Assembly: GCF_020297055.1 (NCBI RefSeq)
Contig: NZ_JAIXCQ010000002.1
Coordinates: 186,001 to 250,000 of the forward strand
Length of the DNA stretch: 64,000 bases
Direction of reading: 5' to 3'
Origin: Isoptericola luteus
Lineage (GTDB): Bacteria; Actinomycetota; Actinomycetes; Actinomycetales; Cellulomonadaceae
Shown: positions 52,318-61,756 of the stretch, piece after piece
Position numbering within the stretch: position 1 is the stretch's first letter
Layout of the letters: every line of letters starts with the position of its first letter
Notes under the pieces: generated by a model
Seen by the model: only the letters and a program-made list of their open reading frames with translations
The model's database searches: none
What the model was told of the DNA's origin: nothing
Made by a program: the position numbers and the translations under genes

Positions 52318-55300
52318 TAGGTGTTGCACGTCCTTCCAGGGTCGGCGGGTTTGGTTTGCTCACCCGTCATCGCGTCAAACTCGCCGATGTGCTTGCCTCG
52401 CTTGTTGTACTGCTCGACAGTTCCGTGTTGCGAGTCCCACTCAAGGATCGACCTTTCCCAGGTCCACCGCCGGCGCAGGCCACCGCCGCCCGTAATTGGC
52501 GTCATCGGCTTCGCGCGTTGCGCACCCGGGAATCCTGGAAGGTCCTTCGGCGCGGGAATGTAGTCCTGGTTGTGCACGAGGACGTCGCCAACGCCCACGT
52601 GATATGTATGCAGGTCTGCAATCGTAAGGTTGTAGGCCGTCAGATCGTACCGGCTGTCCCGGACGCTCGCCACGGTCAGCGTCGAACCGGACGCTGTCAC
52701 GACGACGTCACCGACGGTCAGGTCGATCGCGTTGACCCACGCGTCCTCGGAGGCGACCCAGAAGGGGTGCTCGTCGGTCGCGTCGACCTGCCCGCCTCCG
52801 GAGAACTCGATGTCGACCATCGTGTGGACCCCGCTGTGGCGGATCAGGTCGATGACCTTGCGCGGCCCTCGTTCCCCGGTCTCGGGATCGGAGGCTATGA
52901 CCTCGTCCCCGAGCTGCACGTCCTCGATCGACTTGCGGGTTCCGTCGGCCATGAGCACGAGGGTTCCCGCGTCGAAACTGTTCGGTAGACGGCATGCGGC
53001 CCCAGCGCCTTCGATGACTTCGTCCGTGCTCCGGGCCGCGGCGTTCGCGGCTCGTGTGCCGTCGATTGCGGCGTCGGCGATTTCGAAGCCGGCTTTGCCG
53101 AGTTTTGCGAGCTTTCCTGCTGGGATGAAGCTTGCCAGGAGCCATGCGCAGGACTGCCATCTGCCGTCGACGAGGCATCCGATGGCGTCCTCGATGCCGA
53201 GCACGCCTGCCAGGATGGGGTGGTCTTGTTCGAAGTCGCGGGCCCAGGTGACGATCTCGCCAATGACGCCGTCGTGGGAGTTTCCGACCACGGCTGATTG
53301 TGTCGACGAGGAGCTTGCGGTACTCCTTGAACCGCCACTCGAATCGCCACCGCCGCCGGTGTCTTTCACTGTGACCGGGGGGTCGACCTCCTTCTTGCCG
53401 CCGCATTCGCTCGTCGCGCCTGCGCAGGGGTCGCCGCCTTGGGGGCCGGACTGGGTCGGTGTGTAGCCCACGTGTCCGGCACCGACAGGCCGCAGGCCGG
53501 TGGGGTCCGACAGGGTGACGGGGTTGTTGTTCGCGTACGCGTAGCCGTGCCATTGCTGGGGGTCGGTCAGGTCCATGATCGGGTCGACGCTGGTGAACCG
53601 GCCGATGGTGGGGTCGTAGTAGCGGGCGCCGATCGCGGTCAGGCCGGTGGTGTCGGTGGGCTTGTCGAGGAATCCGTGGTCTCCGGACCAGGCGGTGGGT
53701 GTGGTGCCGCGGGTGTTGCCGAACGGGTCTTGGTACCGGTGGGTGATGGTCGCGGTCACGTTCGTGATGGACAGGCCCGCGGTGCCGTGGTGGTCGTTGA
53801 CCAGGGTTGAGACGTCGTCGAAGCCCGCTCCGGTGCGCACCGCGATGGTCTGCCCGGCCCACGTGTAGTACCGGGTGGCTTTTGTGGCCCCGTCCGCGGT
53901 CAGGGTGAGCTCTTGCCCGCCGGGCAGGTAGACCGTGGTCGTACCGTCTTGCTTGCGGACGAGGCGGTCGCCGTCGGCGGTGTAGACGAAGGTCGCGTCC
54001 GCTTCACCGTCCTGGGTGACCTGGGCGAGCTCGCCCTCCGCGTCCCATGTCAACGCCTGGGTCGTGCCGCCTGCCGGGGTGCGGGTGGTGGTGTTGCCCG
54101 ACGCGTCATAGGCGTAGCTCGAGACCGTCGAGCCCTCGGTGACCTCAGAGACCGCGTGCGGTTGCTCCTCACCCGGTGCCGGGTAGGTGTACGAGGCCGT
54201 GCTGGTGCCCGAGGTGGTGTGTTCGGTGACGCTGGTGCGGTTGCCGACCGGGTCGTAGGTGTAGTCGGTCCAGTAGGTGGCCGGGCCACCCAACCCGGGC
54301 ACGGTCTTGGCGGTGGTGCAGGACGCGTCCGCCGGGGTCCAGGCCGACGTCAGCCTGCCCAGCCCGTCGTTCGTGAAGCACTGGGTGTCGCGTGCCGGCG
54401 CGTCCGCGGCGGTCGGGTTGTTGTCGATCTTGGTGACGTTCCCCGCATCGTCATAGGTGTAGGTCGCTGCCAGGTCCGTGCCGGAGACGCCCTCTTGGTC
54501 CAGGCTGATCCCCATCAGCCGCCGGGTGCCCGGGTCCCAGTTGTTCGTGACCACGTAGGAGCGCGTGCTGCCCAGGTCCATCGCCTCGACCTGACCCGTC
54601 GAGGTATACCGGGTCGTGGCCACATATACCCCGACGCCGCCGCCGCTGGACAATCGTTGCGGCATTCCCGCGGCGTCGAAGTAGGTCACGACATTCTCCG
54701 CGGGCAGGTTGCCCAGAGCAGGCAGCGCCGCCCCCCGATAGGCACCAGAGTCCGTGTAGTGGAAGTTTGCGGAGTAGGAACCCGCGAGCTCACCTTCCGC
54801 TGTCGGGAGCGTCACCGTCTGTCCCGTGGCGTGATACCCGTCGTCATACCCGGTGACGGCGGTGACGTACTGGGCGCCGTCAACGTACCGGGTCGCCGAG
54901 GTGATCTGCCCCTTGGCCACCGTGTCGTACGCCCAGGAGGCCACGAGGGTCCCGGTCGCTGAGCCGGAACGCCGTTCGGTCGCCCGTCCCAACGCGTCAT
55001 AGGTGTAGGCAAGGGTCTTGCCGCGGGCATCGGTACTCGTCAGGGTCTGCCCGGCATCGTCGAACGTCGAGGTGGTGGTGCCCTTGTCCGGGTCGATGGA
55101 CGAGACCAGCCTGCCCAACAGGTCGTAGGAGTATGTCCAGTCGTTCCCGGCAGGATCGGTGACCTTCGCCAGATTCCCCGCCTTGTCGTAGGCGTAGGTG
55201 GTGTCCTGGTGCGCGCCGGACGGGGAGCCACCGAGGTACTGGCGCAGCGTGCTGGTCCGGCCCCGGGCATCGCTGATCGTCGTGGTCGGCGTGCCCCCGG

Positions 55301-55559
55301 CCGGCGGGTCCACGACCACGCGGTCACCGCCGTACCTGGTGGTGGTGCGCCACTTCTCGGCCTCGTTGACCTCAAGCACCTGCGCCACGACCCGCCCGGC
55401 GCCATCATGGTCGAATCTGGTGCGGGTGGGCACCGCCGAGTCCGGGGTCACCGCCGTGGTGGCCGGAGCCCCATCGGTGGCCCATGGGGCGACGTCGTAG
55501 GCCACCAGACCCCCGCGAGTCGTACAGGGTGTCGGCCACCATCCGGCCGCCGATGTCAC
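52317..55559 (-). CDS. Rhs-repeat protein with Hint domain and colicin E3-like rRNA nuclease tip
   Basis: 1080 codons, entering mid-gene: real Rhs coding begins near GLVAYDVAPWATDG, and the preceding part lies in the other frame (55505-56112). Many YD repeats (TYDALGR, SYDLLGRLVSS, TYDDAGNVTKI), the core end GRFTSVDPIMDLTDPQ, a Hint domain (SFDAGTLVLMADGTRKSIED to VLVHNQ) and a short tip. The tip, RRRWTWERSILEWDSQHG and GEFDAMTG then DPGR, matches the colicin E3/E6 cytotoxic domain, with Asp, His, Glu of D-S-Q-H-G-x-x-E and the later Arg in place. Predicted to cleave 16S rRNA. Immunity gene follows by TAATG overlap. Confidence 0.82.
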   Translation of the reverse strand: MTSAAGWWPTPCTTRGGLVAYDVAPWATDGAPATTAVTPDSAVPTRTRFDHDGAGRVVAQVLEVNEAEKWRTTTRYGGDRVVVDPPAGGTPTTTISDARGRTSTLRQYLGGSPSGAHQDTTYAYDKAGNLAKVTDPAGNDWTYSYDLLGRLVSSIDPDKGTTTSTFDDAGQTLTSTDARGKTLAYTYDALGRATERRSGSATGTLVASWAYDTVAKGQITSATRYVDGAQYVTAVTGYDDGYHATGQTVTLPTAEGELAGSYSANFHYTDSGAYRGAALPALGNLPAENVVTYFDAAGMPQRLSSGGGVGVYVATTRYTSTGQVEAMDLGSTRSYVVTNNWDPGTRRLMGISLDQEGVSGTDLAATYTYDDAGNVTKIDNNPTAADAPARDTQCFTNDGLGRLTSAWTPADASCTTAKTVPGLGGPATYWTDYTYDPVGNRTSVTEHTTSGTSTASYTYPAPGEEQPHAVSEVTEGSTVSSYAYDASGNTTTRTPAGGTTQALTWDAEGELAQVTQDGEADATFVYTADGDRLVRKQDGTTTVYLPGGQELTLTADGATKATRYYTWAGQTIAVRTGAGFDDVSTLVNDHHGTAGLSITNVTATITHRYQDPFGNTRGTTPTAWSGDHGFLDKPTDTTGLTAIGARYYDPTIGRFTSVDPIMDLTDPQQWHGYAYANNNPVTLSDPTGLRPVGAGHVGYTPTQSGPQGGDPCAGATSECGGKKEVDPPVTVKDTGGGGDSSGGSRSTASSSSTQSAVVGNSHDGVIGEIVTWARDFEQDHPILAGVLGIEDAIGCLVDGRWQSCAWLLASFIPAGKLAKLGKAGFEIADAAIDGTRAANAAARSTDEVIEGAGAACRLPNSFDAGTLVLMADGTRKSIEDVQLGDEVIASDPETGERGPRKVIDLIRHSGVHTMVDIEFSGGGQVDATDEHPFWVASEDAWVNAIDLTVGDVVVTASGSTLTVASVRDSRYDLTAYNLTIADLHTYHVGVGDVLVHNQDYIPAPKDLPGFPGAQRAKPMTPITGGGGLRRRWTWERSILEWDSQHGTVEQYNKRGKHIGEFDAMTGEQTKPADPGRTCNT
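52560..54490. repeat. Copy 2 of 1.9-kb Rhs core/Hint direct repeat
   Basis: Partner of 49560-51500, same orientation. The near identity would allow recombination that swaps toxin tips and deletes the stretch between. Confidence 0.85.
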
Positions 55560-56112
55560 GGTTCGCTCCGTCGGCCTGAGTCTGTCGCGCGCGCAGCAGC
55601 CCGTCGTAGATGCTCACCAAGGTGCGATACGCGTTGTTCGTGTCCAGGGTCTTGGTCGTCACGGCGTTGTGCCCGGTAGAGCGCACCGTGTACGTGTACT
55701 GCACGTGCGCGGTCTCGCTGGCCTTGGCCCGGCCCGGCTTCCACACCTTGGCCAACCGGCCCAGCGCGTCGTAGGTGGCCTCGGTGACCTTACCGTTGGG
55801 GTCGCTCACCTTGACCGGCACCCCCCAGGCAGGATCCAAGGTGGTCGTGGTGACCAACGACGCCGCTGCTCCGGCCCCGTCCGGGTCCGGGGTCGTGGTC
55901 TTCGTCCCGGTCACCGGGCCACCGGTGGCCGGCACGTAGGCCGTGGTGGACTTGCGCCCCAAGACGTCGGTCACCGAGGTTGACCGCCCCAGTGCGTCAT
56001 ACGTGGTCCGCGACGCGGGGACGTAGACCGGCTCACCGTTCTGGTACTCCTTGAGCGACTCGGTGCGTGTCACCAGCCCAGCCGAACCCAGGGCGCAGCA
56101 ATCGAGGCTGCG
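55505..56112 (-). pseudogene. 5' continuation of the Rhs gene, out of frame by one base
   Basis: About 190 residues of Rhs repeats (TTYDALGRSTSVTDVLGRKS, ATYDALGRLAKVWKPGR) leading into DTLYDSRG, where the frame should continue as GLVAYDV. Removing one G from the run of five near 55512-55516 joins the frames. The frame is open only from 56112, next to the membrane immunity gene, so the Rhs N-terminus is absent here. Either a real frameshift or a homopolymer error. Confidence 0.72.
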
Positions 56113-56125
56113 TCATGCCTGCGAT

Positions 56126-56620
56126 TCAATCGCGTTTGCGACAAGGCGCCTCCCTGCTCACCCTACTGCCCGCTCCCCTAGGGGAGCTCCGCGATAGATC
56201 TCGCACGGCTCGGCGTTTTGCTAGCGCCTCCGGCAGCGCTCCAGCGTCGCTCCGCATATGGGGCGGCACCACAAACCTCGGTCGATTAAAGAGCACCACG
56301 GAAATCTCTAGGAGTAGCGGCCCAACTATCAATGCGATAATGACAAACATTATCGCCCTGCCGGTCGTCGCTCCAGAAGCATGGTCGCCCCCGCTGGGGA
56401 TCATACTCCAAATCACGCCGATAACGAGGCCCCAGAGCGTCACCGCGGTGAGCGCCGCGGCTCGGACTTCTCCCCGCTTACCTGATTCACCTAGCGGCAG
56501 AATCGATAGCGAAATCATAAAAAACTCGACCTGTTTCGGATCCTTCCACAACTTTATGGTCATCCATGACCAAAATGCCGAGATGGCGACGCCAACAATC
56601 AGCACAATACCGATGGCCAC
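56126..56620 (-). CDS. Membrane protein, candidate immunity partner of the upstream Rhs tip
   Basis: 164 residues from GTG. About four membrane segments: GIVLIVGVAISAFWSWM, VEFFMISLSILPL, AVTLWGLVIGVIWSMI and AIMFVIIALIVGPLLLEISVVLF. The C-terminus is basic. It begins 25 bases after the stop of an Rhs protein whose tip is itself membrane-active, the layout expected for immunity to a pore former. It shares a short stretch with the relic at 46293-46720. Low GC for the window. Confidence 0.62.
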   Translation of the reverse strand: MAIGIVLIVGVAISAFWSWMTIKLWKDPKQVEFFMISLSILPLGESGKRGEVRAAALTAVTLWGLVIGVIWSMIPSGGDHASGATTGRAIMFVIIALIVGPLLLEISVVLFNRPRFVVPPHMRSDAGALPEALAKRRAVRDLSRSSPRGAGSRVSREAPCRKRD

Positions 56621-56644
56621 CTAGTCACACCCTCTCGACACCCT

Positions 56645-58504
56645 CTACCATTTCTCCTCGATCCTCTGGTTGATAGCACTCGCCGTGAAGAACCCGATGC
56701 CTGCACCAATTACTCCCCCGACTCCTGCCCCAATTGCCGTACCGACTCCAGGGAACAGCGATCCGATCGCGGCGCCCACAACCGCACCACCCTTTGCTAA
56801 ACCCATGATTGCCGCAGTGTCGACCGCGGTCTTGGTTGCGGCCTCGCCCCATCCGTCTCCCGACTCATGGTAAGCCCAGACACCGATACCCACACCGGCG
56901 ACCCCCAAGGCGCGCCCACCCCACTTGAGAGCCGGACTCTGCGCAAGGCTATTTACGGTCTGTGTAGTGCGGCTCGTCTTGAAAGATTGGGTCTGGCGTC
57001 CCCACGCGCTACGCATGCGCGTCTGGAGCCAGTAGGGGCGCACCTCTACCCGGTTCCACCGCTTCACACGCTCCAGGGCCGCAGCCGTCTCTTGCGGCCC
57101 CGACATCGCAACGGAGGCTGCGGTTGTTGTCGCCATGGCAGTCGCGTGCGCTCTCGATCGAATGTTCTTCGTGTGAGCTACAACCGACTTGTCCTTATAC
57201 TTATTGAAGTGTCGATAAGCATGCCTCGTATAGCTCTCGCGCACCCGCACCGTCCCCCCAGCCTTCTTGGCCGTCTTCACACAGGAGGTGGCCTTTGAGC
57301 AGGTGTCGTACTTGCGCTTGTCGTTCTTCTGCTTCGGGTTGTATCCCACGTGCCCGGCGCCGATGGGGATCATCCCCGACGGGTCTGACCATGTCAGCGG
57401 GTTGTTGTTGGAGTACGCGTACGCGTTCCATTGCTGGGGGTCGGCCAGGTCCATGACGGGGTCGACTGAGATGAAGCGGCCGATGATCGGGTCGTAGTAC
57501 CTCGCGCCGACCGCGACGAGACCGGTCGCGTCGGCGGTCTTGTCGAGGAACGTGCGGTCACCAGTCCAAGCCGCGGCAGCGCCTCGTGCCTGCCCGTACG
57601 GGTCGGTGTACCGACGTGAGACCGAATTGTTCGCCTGCGCCACCTGCAGGACACCGGTGCCGTGATGGTCCGCCACGATCGTGGTCTGGCCCGACGCACC
57701 GGCATCGGTACGCACCGCAACCGATTGTCCGTTGAACGCGAAGTACCGCTGAGCCGTCACCGTCGTGCCTGACAGTGACAGTTCCATCCCGCCAGGGAGG
57801 AGTACCGTCGTCGTCCCGTCCTGGGTGCGTGTCAACCGGTCACCGTCGGCCGTGTAGACGAACTGGCCCTTGGTCGTGTCACCTTCGGCGACCTTCGACA
57901 GCTCACCCTCGGCATCCCACGTCAACGTCTGCGCGGTCTTGCCCGCTACCTGCCGGGTGGTGGTGTTTCCGGTCGCGTCGTAGGAGTATGACGAGGTTCC
58001 CGAGGCCGTGCCGGAGGCCGTGACTGAGCTCACTGCGTGCGCCTGGGCCGATCCGGCCGCCGGATACGTGTAGGCCAGGGTGGTGTCCGTCCCACCCGCC
58101 GCGGTCGCGTGTTCCACCACGGCAGTGCGGTTGCCGACCTGGTCGAACGTGTAGCTCGTCCAGTACCCTGCTGCACCGCCGACCACCGAGGTGCTGGGCG
58201 TGGCCGCGCACGTGGCAGAGTCCTGCGACCAGGCCTGCGTGAGCCGCCGCAGCCCGTCATAGTCGAAGCACTGCACGTCTGCAGTCTCGCCTTCTGGTGC
58301 ATCGGCGACACTCAGCACGTTCCCTGCCGCGTCGTACGTGTAGTGCGCGTCGTAGTCCCACACGCTCGCCTTCGCGCGCACCACCCACGAGTCCGTCAGC
58401 CGGCGATGCCTGACATGACCAGCGCAAGAAGACCACTTGACGCGACGACCCGTCCAAACCGCACCGAAGGCACCATCCCTGATATTCGACTGTGAACGAC
58501 CCAA
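56645..58504 (-). CDS. Rhs C-terminal module with glycine-rich membrane-active tip (5' truncated)
   Basis: Open frame of 619 codons; recognisable Rhs sequence starts near residue 36 (TDSWVVRAKASVWDYDAHYT). Repeats lead to YDPIIGRFISVDPVMDLADP and NNPLTWSDPSG. No Hint domain. The tip of about 230 residues starts with a Lys/Thr-rich, basic part and ends in a glycine-zipper-like run, AVVGAAIGSLFPGVGTAIGA continuing into GVGGVIGAGIGFF. Such tails insert into membranes. No N-terminal delivery part is present, so it may be silent. A membrane protein gene follows at 25 bases. Confidence 0.72.
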   Translation of the reverse strand: MGRSQSNIRDGAFGAVWTGRRVKWSSCAGHVRHRRLTDSWVVRAKASVWDYDAHYTYDAAGNVLSVADAPEGETADVQCFDYDGLRRLTQAWSQDSATCAATPSTSVVGGAAGYWTSYTFDQVGNRTAVVEHATAAGGTDTTLAYTYPAAGSAQAHAVSSVTASGTASGTSSYSYDATGNTTTRQVAGKTAQTLTWDAEGELSKVAEGDTTKGQFVYTADGDRLTRTQDGTTTVLLPGGMELSLSGTTVTAQRYFAFNGQSVAVRTDAGASGQTTIVADHHGTGVLQVAQANNSVSRRYTDPYGQARGAAAAWTGDRTFLDKTADATGLVAVGARYYDPIIGRFISVDPVMDLADPQQWNAYAYSNNNPLTWSDPSGMIPIGAGHVGYNPKQKNDKRKYDTCSKATSCVKTAKKAGGTVRVRESYTRHAYRHFNKYKDKSVVAHTKNIRSRAHATAMATTTAASVAMSGPQETAAALERVKRWNRVEVRPYWLQTRMRSAWGRQTQSFKTSRTTQTVNSLAQSPALKWGGRALGVAGVGIGVWAYHESGDGWGEAATKTAVDTAAIMGLAKGGAVVGAAIGSLFPGVGTAIGAGVGGVIGAGIGFFTASAINQRIEEKW

Positions 58505-58637
58505 AACCTAGCGGTGAAGGTTGCCCACGGCACGGGGAACAGAGGGTGAAAGATTCGGACAATTCGGACTCCCCCAAGAGGCCGCCGTCCGCGGACACGT
58601 CGGGCGACGCACTCCGCGCGCGGGCCACAATGTCCCG

Positions 58638-59513
<876 letters not shown>

Positions 59514-59531
59514 GAGCTGCCTGAGCCCCGA

Positions 59532-59605
59532 GCGCCGAACAGGAGATTGACACCGTTATGCGGGCTGATCGGCCCGCATAACGGTGTCAATCTCCTGTTC
59601 GGCGC
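59532..59605. terminator. 34-bp-stem perfect inverted repeat between convergent genes
   Basis: Arms 59532-59565 and 59572-59605 pair without a mismatch around a six-base loop. It lies between the purU stop and the stop of the convergent VOC gene. Unlike usual high-GC terminators the stem is mixed in composition and there is no T-tract. Confidence 0.75.
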
Positions 59606-59634
59606 AAGAGCGAGGGCCGCAAGAACGGGGGCGG

Positions 59635-60504
59635 TCAGGCCACGGAGACCTCGACGAGGGTGTTCCACGGGTCGTCGAACCGCAGTGTCCGGCCGTCGTC
59701 GCGCAGCGGGATGCCGGCGTGCCGCAGCCGGTCGGCGAGGGCGCCGACCTCGTCGCGCGTCGGCACGGTGAGCGCCACCTGCCCGAGCCCGAGCGTGGCG
59801 GCCCGCGGCCCGGCCCCGGCACTGTTCCAGGTGTTCATCGCCATGTGGTGGTGGTATCCGCCCGCGGCGACGAACAGCGCGCCGTGGAAGGTGGCCATGA
59901 CCTCGAACCCGAGCGTGTCCACGTAGAACTTCCGCGCCGTCGGGACGTCGCCCACCTGCAGGTGCACGTGCCCCACGTGGGCGGCCTGGTCGGCGGCGCC
60001 GGCCATCGCGTCCTCGGTGAGGTGGTGGCGCAGGAACTCCTGCGGGTCGAAGTAGTCGGAGCCCATCGCGACGCCCTGGCCGTCGCGCTGCCAGGTGTCG
60101 CGCGGCCGGTCCCAGTACAGCTCGATGCCGTTGTCCTCGGGGTCGGTGAAGTAGAACGCCCGCGAGACCCAGTGGTCCGCGTTGCCCGCGAACCGGGACA
60201 GCGGGTGCTGCGCGGCGTGCGCGACGGCGGCCGCGAGGCTCTCCTCGGTGTCGAACAGGATGGCGGTGTGGAACAGGCCCGCCTGGTTCCGCGCCGTCGG
60301 GGGCAGTCCCGGCGTGTGCCGGAGCACGACGACGGGGGTGCCGCCGCGACCGAGCACCACCCGGTCGGGCGCGCCGAGTGCCGGGATCTCCTCGAGCGCG
60401 ATCGCCTCGCGGTAGTAGGCGCTCATCGCGCCGAGGTCCCCCACGTGCAGGGTGACGGCGCCCATCGCGGTCTCGGCCGCGAGCAGGTCGGTGGTGCTGG
60501 TCAT
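59635..60504 (-). CDS. Two-domain VOC dioxygenase-like protein (CatE type)
   Basis: 289 residues with two vicinal-oxygen-chelate modules. First: AVTLHVGDLGAMSAYYREA to GIELYWDRP. Second: VGHVHLQVGDVPTARKFYVDTLG to YHHHMAMNTW and LVEVSVA. His and Glu at the usual metal positions of the second module are present (HVHL, YHHHM, VEV). Resembles CatE-type catechol-2,3-dioxygenase family members. Lies downstream of the F420/NADP-type reductase, 46 bases apart, under probable MarR control. Confidence 0.85.
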   Translation of the reverse strand: MTSTTDLLAAETAMGAVTLHVGDLGAMSAYYREAIALEEIPALGAPDRVVLGRGGTPVVVLRHTPGLPPTARNQAGLFHTAILFDTEESLAAAVAHAAQHPLSRFAGNADHWVSRAFYFTDPEDNGIELYWDRPRDTWQRDGQGVAMGSDYFDPQEFLRHHLTEDAMAGAADQAAHVGHVHLQVGDVPTARKFYVDTLGFEVMATFHGALFVAAGGYHHHMAMNTWNSAGAGPRAATLGLGQVALTVPTRDEVGALADRLRHAGIPLRDDGRTLRFDDPWNTLVEVSVA

Positions 60505-60550
60505 GGTCGGCTCCTGACGCTGGTGCGAGGACGGGGCGGGGCGGGGCGGC

Positions 60551-61162
60551 TCAGAGCAGTGCGAACCCGGTGGTCCACTGCGTCCTCTCGCCGGCGGCGA
60601 GGGTGAGCTGCAGGAACCCGAGGGCTTCGAGCTCGCGGGCACGGCGCAGGGAGCCGGCGTCGACGACGCGGACGGCGGACCCGTCGAGCGCCGCGGTGAG
60701 CGCGGCCTTCGCGTCGGCGTCGTCGCCCGCCACCAGGACGGTCGTGGTCACGTCACCGACGGTGCCGCTGGCGAGCGTGGCGGCGAAGTTGGTGTTGAAC
60801 GCCTTGAGCACCGTCGCGCCGGGCAGCTTCGCGGCGAGCTCGGCGGCGGCCGAGGAGTCGGCCGGGACGACGAGGGAGTCGAAGGTCGAGAAGTCGAGCG
60901 GGTTGGTGATGTCGACGACGGTCCGCCCGGCGAGCTGGTCGCCGTAGGTGGCGACGACGTCGTCCAGGGCGGGGTACGGGAGCGCGAGGACGACGATGTC
61001 GCCGGTCAGCGCGTCGCCGAACGAGGCCGTGGTCACGGCGGGGTCGACGGCGACCTTGGCCTGGTCGCGGGCGACGACCTGGACGTCGTTGCCCCCGGCG
61101 AGCGCGAGGCCCGCGATCGCGGTGCCCATGTTCCCGCTGCCGACGATGCTGATGGTGGCCAT
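60551..61162 (-). CDS. NADP/F420-type oxidoreductase (NAD(P)-binding Rossmann protein)
   Basis: 203 residues. N-terminal VGSGNMGTAIAGLALAGGNDV is a nucleotide-binding loop of the F420-dependent NADP reductase / pyrroline-carboxylate reductase-like group; LALPYPALDDVVATYGDQL and VVDITNPLD support this. AGGAGG lies six bases ahead of the ATG. Divergent from the MarR gene, whose operator covers its promoter (TTGACG, 17-base spacer, TAGGTT on the minus strand). Electron donor is uncertain. Confidence 0.82.
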   Translation of the reverse strand: MATISIVGSGNMGTAIAGLALAGGNDVQVVARDQAKVAVDPAVTTASFGDALTGDIVVLALPYPALDDVVATYGDQLAGRTVVDITNPLDFSTFDSLVVPADSSAAAELAAKLPGATVLKAFNTNFAATLASGTVGDVTTTVLVAGDDADAKAALTAALDGSAVRVVDAGSLRRARELEALGFLQLTLAAGERTQWTTGFALL

Positions 61163-61194
61163 GGTTCCTCCTAGGGTCCGCGCCGCACCCGATT

Positions 61195-61241
61195 GGTTGA
61201 CGCTACAACAAACCTACGCCGCTATAGTTGTATCGTCAACC
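61195..61241. promoter_or_regulatory. MarR-type operator covering divergent promoters
   Basis: GGTTGACGCTACAAC (61195-61209) and GTTGTATCGTCAACC (61227-61241) are inverted copies with one mismatch, each containing a -35-like TTGACG. A MarR dimer pair bound here could shut both the reductase/VOC operon and its own gene. Confidence 0.72.
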
Positions 61242-61264
61242 TTTGCGGCCGAGACGGGGACCAC

Positions 61265-61756
61265 ATGACGACGAGCACCAGAGACGAGCCGCGATGGCTG
61301 GACGACGAGCAGATGCGCAGCTGGCTCCGGCTGCAGGCGGTGATCGAGCTCCTTCCCGCGGCCCTCGACCACCAGCTGCGCCGGGACGCCGACCTCACCC
61401 ACTTCGAGTACATCGTGCTCGCGATGCTCTCGGAGGCACGCGACCACGAGCTGCGCATGAGCGAGCTGGCGCGTCGCACGAGCGCCACGCTCCCCCGCCT
61501 CTCGCACGTCGCACGACGGCTGGAGGCGCGCGGGTACCTCGAGCGCGCCACCGACCCCGACGACAGGCGAGCGACGATCGCGTGCCTCACCGCCCCAGGC
61601 CTGCGGAAGGTCGTCGAGACCGCGCCCGGCCACGCCCGCACCGTCCTGGAGAACGTCTACGACGACCTCGACGCCGACGAGGTCACGGCGCTCTCGACCA
61701 CGCTCGGCAAGGTCCTGGCCCGTCTCGACCCAGGGCCGGTCAGATCGCGCCGGTGA
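61265..61756 (+). CDS. MarR-family transcriptional regulator
   Basis: 163 residues from ATG. Winged-helix core: LRMSELARRTSATLPRLSHV followed by RRLEARGYLERATDPDDRR (wing). Autoregulation and control of the divergent reductase/VOC operon are likely through the 61195-61241 repeat. The last 17 bases overlap the end of the convergent ABC ATPase gene. Confidence 0.9.
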   Translation: MTTSTRDEPRWLDDEQMRSWLRLQAVIELLPAALDHQLRRDADLTHFEYIVLAMLSEARDHELRMSELARRTSATLPRLSHVARRLEARGYLERATDPDDRRATIACLTAPGLRKVVETAPGHARTVLENVYDDLDADEVTALSTTLGKVLARLDPGPVRSRR

